Positions 63,989-64,000 of a stretch of 64,000 nt of DNA are shown one piece after another. Under the pieces are notes generated by a model. It worked only from the letters and a program-made list of their open reading frames with translations. It had not been told where the DNA came from and ran no database searches. The stretch spans positions 95,490 to 159,489 of the forward strand of contig JAGGRA010000022.1 of the NCBI GenBank assembly GCA_018613035.1, written 5' to 3'. Numbering within the stretch: position 1 is the stretch's first letter; every line of letters starts with the position of its first letter. The DNA comes from Pseudomonas sp. ISL-84. Its GTDB lineage: Bacteria > Bacillota > Bacilli > Bacillales > Cytobacillaceae. The translations under genes were made by a program, and so were the position numbers.

Positions 63989-64000
63989 GTGCGCCCGGCA

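Overview
The window is a piece of a Bacillaceae chromosome, roughly 40% GC by eye. It carries small acid-soluble spore proteins (SspM- and SspL-like), a CotD-type coat protein, a B-type RNase P RNA and many TTG/GTG starts with strong AGGAGG-type ribosome sites. Gene order follows the Bacillus subtilis block ypmA - aspB - asnS - dnaD - nth - ponA/recU - yppC-G - mrfAB - cotD - ypsA - gpsB - rnpB - ypsC - ypvA - ypwA - xpt/pbuX - bcsA/ypbQ - dynA - ypcP - sspL - ypdP/ypdQ - ypeP/ypeQ - cspD. The dispersed repeats and the extra respiratory genes suggest a Cytobacillus/Mesobacillus-like species rather than B. subtilis itself; this is inference.

Layout. 1-6.5 kb: ypmA, tseB(ypmB), aspB, asnS, dnaD, nth, ypoC (+). 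6.5-13.8 kb: the ponA-recU operon (-), yppC, yppE, yppF, sspM and yppG. 14-17.3 kb: an oligopeptide-type permease pair whose second member is fused to an M1 metallopeptidase and interrupted by an in-frame TAG. 17.4-29 kb: Hsp20, a Crp/Fnr regulator, the mrfAB DNA-repair pair, cotD, ypsA, gpsB, rnpB, ypsC and ypvA. 29-36.2 kb: a nitric-oxide and oxygen-limitation island with quinol NO reductase, a divergent Crp/Fnr regulator, three DUF2249 proteins, a polytopic membrane protein and a DUF59/MIP18 protein. 36.3-41.5 kb: carboxypeptidase YpwA, a DMT exporter and a b(a/o)3-type oxidase (subunits I, II and a 49-aa IIa-like peptide). 41.6-47.4 kb: guanine riboswitch-xpt-pbuX, an SDR, a type III polyketide synthase with its methyltransferase, and a Fur-box-controlled 30-aa membrane peptide. 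47.7-60 kb: the double dynamin DynA, a nucleotidyltransferase, rhodanese, ypcP, sspL, the preQ1-riboswitch/ypdP unit, two RNase H-like proteins and cspD. 60-64 kb: topB, a repeat-rich gap and mntR.

Themes. Respiration under low oxygen or NO is tied together by Crp/Fnr-type palindromes (TGTGA-N6-TCAC) ahead of the ba3 oxidase operon and a DUF2249 gene, with a related shorter palindrome ahead of norB. Riboswitches control purine salvage (guanine) and queuosine-precursor uptake (preQ1-I). A LexA-like box lies ahead of mrfA and a Fur double box ahead of a microprotein. Two dispersed non-coding repeat families occupy most of the long gaps.

Most promising for follow-up: the tethered peptidase-permease and its nonsense codon, the Fur-controlled microprotein, the GC-rich segment between recU and yppC that is open on both strands, and the MITE-like repeat with its 74-bp deletion derivative. 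No CRISPR array, tRNA, rRNA, prophage or transposase gene was seen.
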